64,000 nucleotides of DNA from Panulirus ornatus (GCF_036320965.1 NC_092239.1:644320-708319), one strand, 5' to 3'. Shown: positions 1 through 14,211, counted from the first letter of the stretch. The notes: generated by a model not told the origin, from the letters alone. Numbers and translations: made by a program.

Positions 1-2580
1 AATAAAACAAAAAGTAACAAGGCAAGTGAGGAAAGTTGAACTAAAGTCAAACTTTTCTTCCTGTTGGAACGGAGAGTCGGGTGGTGACCTGATCGAGTTC
101 TGTTTTGAGGGATAGATTTAAGAACATTACCAGTAGTGTGGTGGTTACTGTAGCTGACTATGAGCCATACACGGGCCCAACGCGCTTCCTGAGCGCATCA
201 GTCGGCCCACATGTCGTCTTGTGGACGAGAATACGCTTGTAGTTTATTTCCCTGACATGATCAGCGTTGCCTTGCATTACATTTGCTCCTCAGCTTTCGT
301 CACAGATATAACATGTGAAAGTGTTTTTGTATTAGCGTCTGCATCTTGGAGTCACTTGTTAGCCTCGTTCCTTTTTACAGGACAACTTATCGAGTTCCAG
401 CAGGAACTCTCGACACACTTTCTTGTACATTCCTTGACACACTTTTCAAGACATCTTTCAACATACTTTCGAGTACAACCCACGGCACACTTTCCTTTCA
501 CTGCTTGCCATACTACTTGTAACTGTAGCTGGAGGATAACCCGTCCAATCAGGATCTTCTTCAAGTACTCCTACAACCACACACCTGCAGGTCCCTCACC
601 ACCACAAGCCTGAAGGTCCCCCTTCCACCACACACCACCACATGCCTATCTCTACGTAACCCACAATCAAACAGTCCTTCCTAGAACTTCTCCATCCTTT
701 TCGGCAGGGTTTTTCCTCTCATCCTAAATCTTCCGATTCTTGTCTACTCTTCTCCATTTACACTTGACCAATCTCTCTAGCTGCATATAGTGTTTAGGCA
801 TGACCATTCCTCCCGAGAAACTATTCTCAGAGTTTATCAAACTCTGCCTCGATGAAATTTTTCTTTAAACTGATTCTGTCTGTCCTCCATATCTCACGTT
901 CACTTCACAAAAAACCAGTCCCGAGCGTCTGCAGTGTATTAGTCATGCGGTTGATTTGGATCAATGCACATTTGCATCTGTGTGGTACATTGGACCACAC
1001 TTCCCCAGAACCATCATAATTCTTAGAGTTTTTCTCATCGCTTTCTATAACCTTTAGCTCTTCATCGCAACTCACTTCTTCAAAATATCAAAGGATGTCA
1101 TCAAATGCATTAAACACGAAGCCTTTAAGCCTCTCCATGAATAAATTCCCACATAGCTTGTCTCTGATGTTGTAAAATCATATTAATTTAAATCGGGTTC
1201 TTAACATAGTACTCCACATCTTCAGCCAACCTGCCGGTGTGTTGCTGAATTCCAAGCGACCGTATCGGGCACACAAGTCAGCATACTCAACCACACCAGA
1301 ACTGCAGTGACCATAAGTACTTCTTCCATATTCATATCAATTGATTAGTTTTACGTGAATATACCATGTATAGGGCAGTGTTTTAAGACTCTCCAGCAGT
1401 CGATAGCTATTAAACCTAGTAACATGCGGCCACATCTATTTTTCCAATAACATAATGAATGAAGAGTTAAAAAACAAGAGATTCCTATTTTGTTTAACCG
1501 TCTATAAGCTTAGGCCGTTCATTCCTCTAGCAGTTCTGACACATGACCTATCTAACGCAAACAATTCATCGCCTCTGAGAGTAACCTTTTTCACATTCCA
1601 CAACGTTTCTGTTTCTGCTGTGTAGAGGGCTGTTTGCTGGTGCATGAACAGCTGGTGTAGGCATCCCTCCTGTCTTCCTAGAATGTATCATGCCATCAAC
1701 AATACAAAGATCTGTCTCATGTAAGATTCCACTTTGATAAGACCCGGGCTTTATCTCTCGTCACAATTCATAAGTTTTTGATTCTGTTAGTTGCCATCTT
1801 TTGTTTTCATACTTTGAGTGTTGTGATCTTTATTTCGAATGCCTTATACTCATGTTCATCTTTCTATGGCACTTCCATACGCTCGTCTCTTAACTGTATG
1901 GAGGCATTATATTTCGTCAAGTTGCACGTCTTTCTTATCAATGAGCTGCGCATATGTGTTAGGAAAGAAATATAATTTTTTACTTTCCTCTTGCTTGAAA
2001 ACCTCCTTTAGGTTTCTGATGTTTACTTCTTAGTTATGATCTATTTATGTAAAATGGGGAGAGGTCTCCATTAGCAAAGCCTATCTTTTAAACTTTCACT
2101 TACTCTACTACGTCGAGTGCAGGAAAATTGAATTTAAGAATAAATATGTGAGGTACATATTGTATAGTGTTGTGTGTGAGATGAATAAAGTGTGTGTGTG
2201 CAGACTGAATGTGAGGCAGAAAAGAAATGCAGTTGTCTGGACCAAGAAAGGAAACTTAAAAAACTACTTTAGTGCTAGCTCTCTGTGCTGCCGTTGCTAA
2301 CCCTCCAGATATCCAAGTGGCAGTACCTTCATGGTCAGTTACTGTCTCCCACCTGCTACGCGGTGCCCCATAGTATGTGCCGCAGAGTTGATGCCCTACG
2401 TTGGTGACTAAGACCTGGCCGTTCACACACTCAGTGTTTCCACATGTCTGGAATTGTGGTGCAAACTCACCATTGCTACACTAAGGGAAGGATTCAGTAA
2501 GGTGCCACATTACTAGTCTCGGTCAGTACGTAGTAAAACAATCGATAAAAGTAAATAGCAATTTGTTGTCGTAGATGGTC
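1..2580. other. No recognisable gene
   Basis: AT-rich sequence with only short open frames. A 130-codon plus-strand frame at 221-613 and an overlapping minus-strand Cys-rich frame at 352-564 lie over a degenerate ACACTTTC-type repeat. Neither has a recognisable domain. I see no conserved protein, RNA gene or element ends here. Confidence 0.6.

Positions 2581-2581
<1 letters not shown>

Positions 2582-2615
<34 letters not shown>
2582..2615. repeat. (CA)n microsatellite
   Basis: Uninterrupted CA dinucleotide tract. It lies beside a tRNA-like segment whose presumed 3' end faces it. Confidence 0.95.
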
Positions 2616-2616
<1 letters not shown>

Positions 2617-2624
2617 AGTATGCA

Positions 2625-2755
2625 TATATCGACCAATCCCGAGTGGAGGATGAGGTTAGGCTTGGGCCCGGCTGTAGCACCCGGGATTCGAACCCAGGTG
2701 GACCCGTTCTTGATTCATATTCATCGATGCTAATCACAACAGCAAGACAGCTCGT
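2625..2755 (-). mobile_element. tRNA-like SINE candidate
   Basis: On the minus strand, GGTTCGAATCC (revcomp of 2684-2694) is a good Pol III B box. About 45 bp upstream, GTGATTAGCAT (around 2725-2740) resembles an A box. The (CA)n tract lies at the 3' side on this strand. The cloverleaf is imperfect and the rest of the body matches nothing else in the window, so this is a tRNA-derived SINE candidate and not a tRNA gene. Confidence 0.45.
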
Positions 2756-2769
2756 GTACGTATGTGTAT

Positions 2770-3222
2770 ATGTGTGTGAGTGTGCATATTGGAGCATGCG
2801 GCGTTGTATACATATGCAGTATGTACAATTTTCTGCGAAAATACGCTCAGTGTAGGCATAGCAGCGACGGAGGAGCCGCCTGCGCGGCCTCCGGATCAGT
2901 GTTCGCAACGGTGATGCGAACCAACAGGCCACAACCAGAGTTCAGAAATGATGACTTAACTGTTTCGAGACTAGAAGTTCTCCAGCGACCTCCTGTAAAG
3001 GCAGCAGCAATACGAGGATAATTTGACTCCCATTAGTTTATGGATATGAAACTTTTAGAAATTATGAGGGGAAGCAGTAGCTAATACCTGCATAGTTAAC
3101 AGCAAGTACCTACAGATTTTGAACAAACAGAACAGAAATCAGTTATGATTATGAAACATTTTTCGAACAATCGTGGCTGTAAGATATATTTCATTTTCCT
3201 TCAAAATATGAAATTCTTAAGT
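2770..3222. other. No recognisable gene
   Basis: A plus-strand frame at 2764-3021 (85 codons) has a GC-richer second half but no domain that I recognise. The remainder is AT-rich unique sequence. Confidence 0.5.
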
Positions 3223-3897
3223 GAGACAACACCAAAAGCATTGAGACATCAAAACAAACAATGAAACATTGCCGTTAGTCACTTTGGATGATGTTGAACT
3301 GAGGGGAACTGTATTGGTCTGACTTTCTGTTTCTTTCCTATTTATACATTGTTTCACAAAAACACAATTGCAGCGCAAACACCTGCCTTGGCCTGGCCTA
3401 TCATGGTGTTGTCTTGTAATCTTCAGTATTATCGGTGTGGGAGGAATGGAATTCTGATGGTGACGAATCCGCTACTGTGAATCTTATCCGCGAGCAATTT
3501 TCGCCAAGTCACCAAAATATATCGTTTACTTCTTTCTTTTGAAGTCAGTTTAATGTGTGATGTATAAGAGTAGAACTTAAGGGGATTGTTACTGTCAGTC
3601 TGTAGATAACGTCACCATAGATCAACAAGGCTTCGGTGACAATATCCTTCTCATCTACTGTCATCTATCAAACAACATGAATAATGTGACAAAGCAACAT
3701 AAGTGTCGAGACAGGCATTGAGACACAACAACACAAATAGTAAGACACAATAAAACAAACAACAAAATACAACGCAAGCAATGAGACACAGCACCATAAA
3801 TAGTATGATACAACAACAAAAGCAGCGAGACAACATAAACTGTAAGATCCAACAACATAAGTAATGATAAACAACAACACAAGCAATAAGGTACAAC
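3223..3897 (+). repeat. Degenerate 22-bp minisatellite (two blocks)
   Basis: Units of the type GACACAACAACACAAGTAAT recur every 17-22 bp at about 3690-3897. A short earlier block sits at 3223-3270. Several successive units are exactly 22 bp, others 17-19, with frequent substitutions. The overlapping minus-strand open frames, rich in C, L and V, are a by-product of this low-complexity repeat. Confidence 0.7.
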
Positions 3898-5400
3898 TGC
3901 ACCTACTTCTATCGCTCCTTCAATTTGCTCGCTTCATCAAACCAATGGAATCCTCTCATGGGATCTTCCTGTGAGTCTTTGTGTTAATGATTGATTGAGC
4001 AAGAATACTCCTCTGTTAGCCACTATCAAAATATTGACCCAGGTGTATCAACTCCTGAAACGCTTTTGGTGGAAGTTTAGAGGAAAAAAGAGATTAATCT
4101 ATTCTTCGCTTTATTAGGTCAACTTTATGTGCAAATTATGTGCAAATCAATAGATCTTTCGTAAGTTGATGTAGTTGTGCTGAGTTGTAATGGTCTTCCA
4201 AGCTACGTAGGGAAATCCTTTACATGAGTTACTGTGTCTTATCTTTTTATCAATCTTTTTTGCTCACAGACGTGAAGAGCTTTTACAGTGCTGAATCTGT
4301 AATGAGCTGCATGTACCTGCAAACAAGTACATGTCCAGGTACATGTGTGTTCGATATTCTTGATGAAGCTATAGGGTTTTATCAACATAAATCTGGTTAC
4401 GATTGGTTAATTAAACTCATCATCTAGCAAACATATATGCTCAATCTCATTAGGGATTAAGCGAGATTACACGTCAACTGTATTCCTATGCTGTGCGTTA
4501 CTCAGTAAAATTCGTTCTTCACGTACTAACCATCAAGCAACTAAAACACTAATTTATACTTTTGGAAATAATTTCTCTTTCATACACAGAAAATCTTAAG
4601 GTATTTCCACTGATGAACAGTGACTGACGATTGTTTACAATGAAAAAGAAAAACTTTGGTCATTGCTGGTGGCCACGTCGGCCCCCTCAGCACGGAGACG
4701 TCAGGACGCTGTACGTCTGCCTTTGGTGTATTCATCACCTCTGACGATGTTTGCTGAGCTAACAGATTGGTAACAATAGCCGCGAACAGCGAGAGCAGCA
4801 AGAGAGATGCGAAACAAAGATGTTGATGACCAGAAGGAAACTTCAGGACAAAGAGGTTGGCGACCAATGGCTCCGCTGAGGTAAGTGATTGACGACCTTA
4901 GGAATGAGAGGGTCGACACAACAATGAGAACAAGTACACAGCAAACATTTGTCGAAAAGAAAATCATAATAAACAAAATTAACAAAGCATTGATTAACTA
5001 AACGACTGAAGCTGAAGACTGCAAAGATCCTGATGATGTTGTGTTGAGATAAAGGTAGAGATGGGTGGATCTGGCCATAACGGCCTGCTCAGCCAAGCTC
5101 CCAGTGTGGTCGGTGTTCCAGACACTGACTTTGTACACAACATAACATCTCTCCAGTTACGTTCAATATTTATCAGGTAAAGGTTACGGGGAGGCGAGAG
5201 CCGATCCTCGTCCAAAAATTAAGAAAATACGACGTGGCTTTCCAAGAGGTGAGTTCATTCCCGTAGGCCGGAGGCAGTGGGAGGTAAGAACCAACATATG
5301 AAGACGTGAGCAAACACAAACACGTGACCTTTCTGCAAGCCTATTTGTCTTGCCTATCGTGTAGATCACTGTTGAAGAATACGCTATCAAACCAATCATA
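3898..5400. other. No recognisable gene
   Basis: Unique sequence with overlapping short open frames. The minus-strand frame 4867-4580 has a hydrophobic run (LLLLSLFAAIV) that could mimic a signal peptide, but there is no upstream context and no homologue that I recognise. I treat it as chance. Confidence 0.5.
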
Positions 5401-5404
5401 CCCA

Positions 5405-5445
5405 GGGGACGTATCATCCTCGCAAGGGTCGTATCATCATGTTAA
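5405..5445 (+). repeat. Two units of the dispersed 21-bp repeat
   Basis: Two tandem units of the type AAGGGTCGTATCATCATGTT. Better preserved arrays of the same unit lie at 7754-7837, 53978-54040 and 56805-56909. Confidence 0.5.
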
Positions 5446-5639
5446 AGCAATCTGCCGTAGTCCTTAAAAAGATTAAGCATTTTGTGAGGTCATTTACATG
5501 GTATGAAACAGAAGATATTACTGAAAAGTAGAATGCAAAGTGAGGTAATTAGCATAGTTCATAAAAACAACAGCAAATGATAGGAATCTTACATAATGCG
5601 GTAATTAGGCAGCAAGTGAGAGAAACACTAACCATTCTT

Positions 5640-6340
5640 CAACAGTAAGGCAACAGGTGACGAGCACCATTACGTTAGATCAACAGTAGAGCAACAGGGG
5701 AGGTGAGACAATAGACAAAGGTCAACATTAAAGTAACAGATGATATGGCGCTAAACGAATCTCAGCTGTAAAGTAACAGATAAAGGAAAACACAATACAA
5801 ATGTCAGCGGTATGAGGAGCTACGAGGAAACTCATTTGAAAAAGTCAACAGTCAATTGGGAAAGTAAGTGTGTTACTGGAGAAAGGTCTGATGTAGCGTC
5901 AGATGTTTTCAAAAACAACTAGAGAGGTTAATTATATGGCGATGGATCAGGGTGAGCATAAGACAAAAGTCAAAAGTAAGGTCACAAATATAGGGAGAAA
6001 CTAAAGTCACTAGCAAGTTCACATGTATGGGAACACACTGAGGAAAGGTTAATGGTAATGTCACAGGAATGGAAACATACTGGGCAGAGGCCAATGATAA
6101 GGTCAGAGGTATTAGGAGATAGTTGAGAAAAATTTGGTAAGATCATAGACGTAGAGGGACACTTGCGAAAGGTTAACGGCAAGATCACAGGAGCGGAGAT
6201 AAATCAAAGAAAGTTCAATGATGATTTCAAAGGTATGGGAGATACTAAAGATAGTCAGGGATAAGGTCACAGATGTGCAGAGGCACGAGACAAGTCAGCT
6301 TTATGGTAACTAGGGTCAACAATAAAGTCACAAGACACAA
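5640..6340 (+). repeat. Old degenerate tandem repeat, period ~45 bp
   Basis: The phrase GGTCA(A)-n-AAGGTCACA-n-ATGGGA/GAGACACT recurs roughly every 45 bp with heavy divergence. Good examples lie around 5990, 6045, 6100, 6150, 6200 and 6260. Open frames on the minus strand (repeating a PxxCDL-like phrase) reflect this repeat and not a gene. Confidence 0.6.
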
Positions 6341-6344
6341 AGAG

Positions 6345-7753
6345 AGTGGATGTGGAGGATAACTGAACAGAATAATTGATAAGGATAGACAGCTTACAAT
6401 GGACGATATATCAATGATAAAAAGCGAGAAGTGTAAAGAATGAAGAAAATCAGCAAGATATCGGGTGAGCTGGGGTATAAAACAAAGGCCACTTTCAGGA
6501 TAGCAGGTGGGTAAGGAGGAACTGAACAAAGAGCACCGGCAAGATAACCAAGAAAAGGTACTACACAAAGGACATGACGCCAGACCTGAGGGAGTGTTGA
6601 CACGGCGAGAGTAATGCCCGGGTGGTGATCACACGAGTGTTGACGTGCAGGCCACCCTCCCTGCGCGAGTAACCGCACAAAAAGAAAAAAAAATGTCATC
6701 AGGAAATAGAAAAGTCATCTCCATCGAGGCGGTGTAATTACTACGAGTGATCCAGAAAACTTGTGAACGAAAAAGAATCGATGTTTGAGCAGACTTGACG
6801 GGTATCTTTCAGGTCATGTAAATATCATAAGGCAATTCATATGTAAATTGGACCACGCGGTAGGTTGCGGACTACCATAGGAAGTTTGACAATAAGTGTG
6901 AAAAACTTTCAATGAAAGTCATTGGCAAAGTCCTTGTTATCGCTTGTGAGCTTATAAAATGTAAGAAAGAAGAGACTAAGAGTTTCGTCACTTACCTGAA
7001 TATCTCGACCCTGATATTCAGAATATTTGTCTCAGTCTTTTTCGTAAAATGATGGAACACTGATTTTCAGGACAGAGCAAATCCCATCAATGATTCTGTT
7101 AATTCTTTTTTTTTTGCAGTGATGCAGCTCTCATGGTCAAGTCTTGGGCCTCAGAGCAAGACACTGTTATGCACAAGATTCATTTTCTTTTTCTTTATGC
7201 GCATGATACTGGGTTGAAGGAATGCATCAAATTATCACAGTAGAATTGCTCCGTAACAATGACATGCATATATATAACTCTTGACAATTTCTGTGCACTT
7301 ACGTAAATTGATCTTGTCTGCATATTTATAGGAAAATGACTGTATTGCCCCGAGCCATGGCGATGGGGTAGACAGATTCTGTGCTACACAGAGATCTCGG
7401 GTATCATCCTCGTCGTTATGTAATGATAACATGGGTCATATCTATATCATATTTTCAGAAGAACAGTTGTGCATGATGGGTATCACCTTTTCAAAACTGA
7501 CACATCCCATTTCCTTGTTATGCTTCGTGCCACTGACTTGGGTAAGTGGTGAAGTGGCGTAGGTAAGTGTGTGGATAGGTATGAAAACTGGGGTAGGAGG
7601 CGCGACCTTGGTGAGTCAATGGGCAAGTGGCGCTGTTGATGATGCTTTGAAAGATTGTTTAGCCTCTTCAGGACGACATTACGACCCTTCAGCACGACCC
7701 TTGGGTATGAGGGGGTCACATTAGACCAAACTCTTCAGGGTCAAGAAAAAAGT
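6345..7753. other. No recognisable gene
   Basis: Unique AT-rich sequence. Short minus-strand open frames (for example 6699-6394 and 7719-7483) show no domain. Near 7676-7710 there are inverted 21-bp-type units (TTACGACCCTTCAGCACGAC) that belong with the array that follows. Confidence 0.5.
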
Positions 7754-7837
7754 AAAGGTCATATCATGATACCCAAGAGTCGTTTCATCGCCTTCAAGAG
7801 TCGTACCGTTGTCTACAAGGGCTGTAACGTCTAGCTT
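7754..7837 (+). repeat. 21-bp minisatellite, 4 units
   Basis: Four consecutive 21-bp units begin at 7754, 7775, 7796 and 7817, of the type AAGAGTCGTACCGTTGTC. Units differ at several sites but keep the AAG(G/A)(G/C)TCGT core and exact spacing. Inverted units lie just upstream near 7676-7710. The same unit occurs at four other loci in this window. Confidence 0.8.
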
Positions 7838-9395
7838 AAGGAGCCAACATATTTGTGTAGTTACTCACACATATTACAAGCATAAATCATGGTGAAAAAC
7901 GTAGCTTCTGGTGAATGCTGTGACTGAACATCCACATAATCCAGTATCTGTGTGCAGATGCGAATTGCCACTTCTAGTTGCACGGTTTATTCTTATAGTG
8001 TTCTTCACACAAACCAAGAATGCATTCTGTCTATAAGCATGAGCTAACGTTCCATAGGACTACATCCTTAATTCACACTGCCTCTGTATACCATAGCTAA
8101 TCAATGTGTCATCTGCTCATTTGGATATGAATAGATTTATGCTTAGTCATATTCATCTTTAACAAAGTTGTACCATAATCAGTGCGAAATTTGTCTGTTC
8201 GTTTTTATTTAGAGTTCAAAATATATTTTCTGTCAGTCGTGTTGTGGAGAATGATATATATATAAATCTGCTTGATCAACAGAGATATTACCTTCCCAGA
8301 GATCATCAGGTTCCAGGTCACCTAACACATACGGTGCACATAAAGTGAGTTGTTCGATGTTGCATCGAGTGAGGCTTTGCTTGTCCAGTAAGATACGTTT
8401 ACCAAACATGCAATGGCTGTGTGGTGAACTCCAAGCTGACATAGCTTTACGATGCTCGAAAATCTAAAGTCTCTCTGTATTATGTGTTGTGCTTACTTCT
8501 CTAAACTTTGATTATTAGTGGGAGTACACTGTACGTACTTCAATGATCAGTGGACTGATCAAAGTTTGAATGAGAAACATCTATGACTATCTTACATATG
8601 CCGCTCGTGTGTGTGTGTTCATTGGTGTCCAACCTGCATGTGATCTTTGCTTAATCTGCTTAGCGTTTGCAAAAGTATCTCACTATTGTTGACGTTACAT
8701 TTAAGGCATCACGTTGCATAAAAAAGCAGCAATAGTTCAGCAGAGGAGGCTCGAGTGAACTATTCTGCATATCAATGTAGCTGGGTATTAGGTACATATA
8801 TGGCAATGTTCAGCCAGAAGCCTCGATACATCTTTGTATTACAAGAGACAGAGTTCGTGCTTGTTTTGCGCCTACCAATAACCATAAGTGTTCAACAAAA
8901 TTGTTTTCCATACAAGTTGTTGGTACAATGGAAAACTGCCTAATCATCCTGAAGAGAAATAATTGTTTGCAGCTACGTATTACATTGCTGGTTCATCATA
9001 CTGAAAATAACCCTTATATCTTTTTTATTGTAATATAAATGTTGAACTTTTCTATATCCATTTAGCCTTATAAGTTCAGGAAATATTACAATTTTTTGCT
9101 ACATTTTGACAAACCTTTCCTGGGAGATCTTTTCCCCCTGATCGGAGTATGTTTTAGTAAGGCCTTTGTTCTTGCCTTCTTTACTTCATTTCGTCCTCCC
9201 TTCCATTCATTCAAGATTTTGTGGAAATATGCCGAGTATCTGTCAAATGTTTTAAACAAGAAATTTCATAACAAGTGTCTTGAATACTCTCCAGTCAAGT
9301 GAATAGTCCAGAAGTCACACAACTAATCCTTTTAAACGATTGAATCAATTACTTCTGTCCTTAGAGGCTGATACGTTGGACCTTGCACAGTCGAG
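7838..9395. other. No recognisable gene
   Basis: AT-rich unique sequence. Open frames under 80 codons only, with no recognised domains or repeats. Confidence 0.55.
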
Positions 9396-9413
9396 ATGTG
9401 TGTGTGTGTGTGT

Positions 9414-9447
<34 letters not shown>
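9396..9447. repeat. (GT)n microsatellite
   Basis: GT tract with a single TATG interruption near 9418. Confidence 0.95.
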
Positions 9448-9450
<3 letters not shown>

Positions 9451-9540
9451 AATTTGTGTATTACAGGGAAAACGTTTTACACTCATGTTGCCCGTCTCTT
9501 AACCTTGTATATAAGTACCATGTCTTTACTTCTATGTATG

Positions 9541-9542
<2 letters not shown>

Positions 9543-9575
<33 letters not shown>
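9543..9575. repeat. (CA)n microsatellite
   Basis: Uninterrupted CA tract about 100 bp from the preceding GT tract. The two are complementary in sequence and so could pair as an inverted repeat. Confidence 0.95.
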
Positions 9576-9576
<1 letters not shown>

Positions 9577-10159
9577 ATCATAAGCCCTATATCCATTTAT
9601 TGTCGAGGCTCGGAGGGAGGATGAACACCTGCGTTGCCTTTTCTACTCCTCCAGTTCTCAATTCGGTCGAGAAGGATGGGAGATGAAATGAAATCATTGA
9701 CTGAATTGTCATTTAGGTTCTTATGTCATTAATCCAGAATACTTCATATCCTCTTCAGTGATTTGCTGAAGTTGACATTTAGTTTTCTAACCAATATAGT
9801 TTTTTTCTTTTAGATAGATACACTGGAGTCCTCACAAGGCACACGTATATTGCAAGAACCCGTTTACTGAATGAAATACTTGACTTTTAGCCTTCTTAAA
9901 ACATGTTGATTATACGTTACATAATACGTTACACAATGTGTGAATACCATGTTCTGAGTCTTGTAGCTGCTTGAATAATGGCACAGGCTTTCATGATAGA
10001 CACCTTACATTACAAACCAAAAGACAGCTAAAGATAACGACAATTTTGACCTTACAAAATGGCGAAGCACATCCTCGAAATGACTAGTTAGGAAGGTTCA
10101 TGTTCATGAGAATTCAGTCAGAATATTGAACAGTGGTGAAACTTTTGAAAGTAATACTT
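9576..10159. other. No recognisable gene
   Basis: Unique AT-rich sequence leading into the LINE-A cluster. The segment near 9600-9620 (GGGAGGATGAACACCTG) faintly resembles the SINE-A tail at 38860, but too weakly to call. Confidence 0.5.

Positions 10160-11034
<875 letters not shown>

Positions 11035-11077
<43 letters not shown>
11035..11077. repeat. (TA)n between L1 and L2
   Basis: TA tract of about 43 bp joining the truncated 5' end of L1 to the 3' tail of L2. Confidence 0.95.
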
Positions 11078-11078
<1 letters not shown>

Positions 11079-12138
11079 CTTTTTTTTTGCTTTGTCGCTG
11101 TCTCACGCGTTTGCGAGGTAGCGCAAGGAAACAGACGAAAGAAATGGCCCAACCCACCCCCATACACATGTATATACATACACGTCCATACACGCAAATA
11201 TACATACCTACACAGCTTTCCATGGTTTACCCCAGACGCTTCACATGCCCTGATTCAACCCACTGACAGCACGTCATCCCCGGTATACCACATCGATCCA
11301 ATTCACTCTATTCTTTGCCCTCCTTTCACCCTCCTGCATGTTCAGGCCCGATCACACAAAATCTTTTTCACTCCATCTTTCCACCTCCAATTTGGTCTCC
11401 CACTTCTCGTTCCCTCCACCTCCGACACATATATCCTCTTGGTCAATCTTTCCTCACTCATTCTCTCCATGTGCCCAAACCATTTAAAAACACCCTCTTC
11501 TGCTCTCTCAACCACGCTCTTTTTATTTCCACACATCTCTCTTACCCTTACGTTACTTACTCGATCAAACCACCTCACACCACACATTGTCCTCAAACAT
11601 CTCATTTCCAGCATATCCACCCTCCTGCGCACAACTCTATCCATAGCCCACGCCTCGCAACCATACAACATTGTTGGAACCACTATTCCTTCAAACATAC
11701 CCATTTTTGCTTTCCGAGATAATGTTCTCGACTTCCACACATTCCTCAAGGCTCCCAGGATTTTCGCCCCCTCCCCCACCCTATGATCTACTTCCGCTTC
11801 CATGGTTCCATCCGCTGCCAGATCCACTTCCAGATATCTAAAACACTTTAACTCCTCCAGTTTTTCTCCATTTAAACTTACCTCCCAATTGACTTGACCC
11901 TCAACCCTACTGTACCTAATAACCTTGCTCTTATTCAAATTTACTCTTAACTTCCTTCTTTCACACACTCTACCAAACTCAGTCACCAGCTTCTGCAGTT
12001 TCTCACATGAATCAGCCACCAGCGCTGTATCATCAGCGAACAACAGCTGACTCGCTTCTCAAGCTCTCTCATCCACAACAGACTTCATACTTGCCCCTCT
12101 TTCCAAAACTCTTGCATTCACCTCTCTAACAACCCCAA
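11078..12138 (-). mobile_element. LINE-A copy L2, 5'-truncated, two lesions
   Basis: Minus-strand copy covering RT motif C (FADD, near 12042) to the 3' tail. Compared with L12 and L14 it has a TGG-to-TGA nonsense change at 12059-12061 (the W of the RAWEVSQ phrase) and a one-base deletion near 11347 in a C run that shifts the frame inside the KKILCDRG phrase. Homology to L12 stops at about 12138 and passes into unique sequence, not into TA. The 3' side is A-rich and then TA. Confidence 0.9.
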
Positions 12139-13917
12139 TCTGTTCAGCTAGGATTGTTGATGATGGGTTGTCAGAATTACCCGGGAGATAACACGTTGTG
12201 TGTGAATAGCATTGTCGATGAGGAGGATATTGAAGACTTAGCCACATCGTCAGTAAGTATAAACATGAACATGAATGGCAACGTCAGCGAGTCCAGACAC
12301 CGCGCGGTCAGACATTACATCGTAGAATTGTACGCGGCCAATCCCGCTGGCGGTTAGCGTAACCAAGAAGCTGTTGCCTTTTGTTACTCTTATTGACGTT
12401 GTGACCACCCCTTTGTGTACGCGTCCACACGTGGTGGAGATTGATAAACACATGGTAGTGCACATACGGCTTCTCCACACGTGGTTAGTTCACAGGAAGC
12501 TAAAATGCTGGCGAAGAAGTGACTACCCAATTTGTGTTTGTAAAGTCGTCCAAATGTTTTTCGGAAGCAGGTCTGTGGGCTGTTCACATCGGACCTCCCT
12601 ACATGTGACCAGCATGATCTTCCATGCTTAGTTGTTGGATTGGTTGACAAACCCGACATGCCTACAGCTGATTAATGGGAATGGTCCACACCTAGTATTT
12701 TGGTTGGTTTTATAACCTGACCTATCTACAAGAAACTTATAAGATCGTCTACACTAAGTTACTGGACTTGTCTTCACCGGAGGATGCACCTCGCACACTA
12801 CTCTGTGTCGGCGATGAGCGGTGTTTTACTTATCTAAACAAAGGATAGAAGAAAGATTCATATGCTATCAAAAGTCTATAATTCCAGTTTAAGATATAAG
12901 CCAATTATTTTCATTGTTTCCATTTATCAAAAGGGCAACAGAGTAAAAGAAAAGTCCTTGCAGAGGGTTTTTGCCCTAATGACAAGCAGTTATGATCATC
13001 TTGTGAACCTTAGCTTCCTGTTCTGGCCAAAATAGAAATCTTTTCATGAAAAGTAACTGATGATTACGGTCTATACTGATATATATAGCACCACATACAA
13101 AAAGTAATCATAGTGAAAAAGGGAAAAGGTTTTGCTCGAGAGGTCGAAATTAGTACAATAAAAGTTGCTTAAAACGTCAAATTAGTACAGTAAAAGATAA
13201 TATATCTTGCGCTACTGATATATCTCCACAGCCTACCACACTCGACCTCTTCACTCACCTCCAGACACACACCCGCCGCTTACCTACTGAACAAATCTAC
13301 AGTTTAGCAAAAGTGGACATATAAATCATCTGCCTCAGCGAGGAAGGTCTGGGGTGTTCACCTCGCCAGAGTGACTCGTTCCACGCACTTTAAACAACAT
13401 CCTGCCAGCCATGATAGACAGCAGCCTCCAACCTGCGTCTCACAAGATGTACGTACACAATGTTAACACTGCACTATTGTGCACTCATCCGGAACACCCT
13501 CGCTACATGTGTTTTCAGACAAAAGGTTAATCCTCGTCTTTTACCGTTTCCATATATAAATGTTTTCACTTTAAACCTCTCCACAAATCGGATATTTTCG
13601 CAGGTCGAACCCTTCCGACACTAGATTGTCCATACACCAGGGCCGACCTTATGTCAATCCTCCACATTCCAAGCCTTCTATTCATCACACACACAAAAGG
13701 TCATCCACTGACACAACAGATCTCACACACAGGAATATTCACTTATCAGATCATCTACAGACAGTCAAATACACAACAGATCATCCATATTCTTAATCAT
13801 ATGAAAGACGGGTCTTCTAGATGTCAGGTCCTACATATATAAGACCCTTCACATATCAAGCCATCCACACACCAAACCCTCTACATAATAGCCCCTCCAC
13901 ATACCACACATTTTATA
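12139..13917. other. No recognisable gene
   Basis: Unique sequence. Short open frames at 12154-12631 show no domain. Repeated cacac/ccacac words near 13640-13910 look like low-complexity drift and no ordered repeat is visible. Confidence 0.5.

Positions 13918-13966
<49 letters not shown>
13918..13966. repeat. (TA)n tract at the 5' end of SINE-1a
   Basis: TA tract directly preceding the SINE-1 5' palindrome. Confidence 0.95.
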
Positions 13967-13968
<2 letters not shown>

Positions 13969-14211
13969 TATCCCTGGGGATAGGGGAGAAAGAATACTTC
14001 CCCCGTATTCCCTGCGTGTCGTAAAAGGCGACTAAAACGGGAGGGAGCAGGGGGCTGGAAATCCTCCCCTCTCATCATTTTTTTAATTTTCCAAAAGAAG
14101 GAACAGAGAAGGGGGCCAGGTGAGGATATTCCCTCAAAGGCCCAGTTCTCTGTTCTTAACGCTACCTCGCTGACGCGGGAAATGGCGAATAGTTTGAAAG
14201 AAAAGAAAGAA

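Noticed and set aside
352..564. Minus-strand Cys-rich small protein (KCV-x-x-C-x-x-KCVE phrase)
   Set aside because: Encoded by a degenerate short repeat, with no signal peptide; overlapped by an equally open plus-strand frame.
4580..4867. Secreted protein with signal peptide
   Set aside because: A single hydrophobic run in an isolated short frame overlapped by another frame; nothing else supports it.
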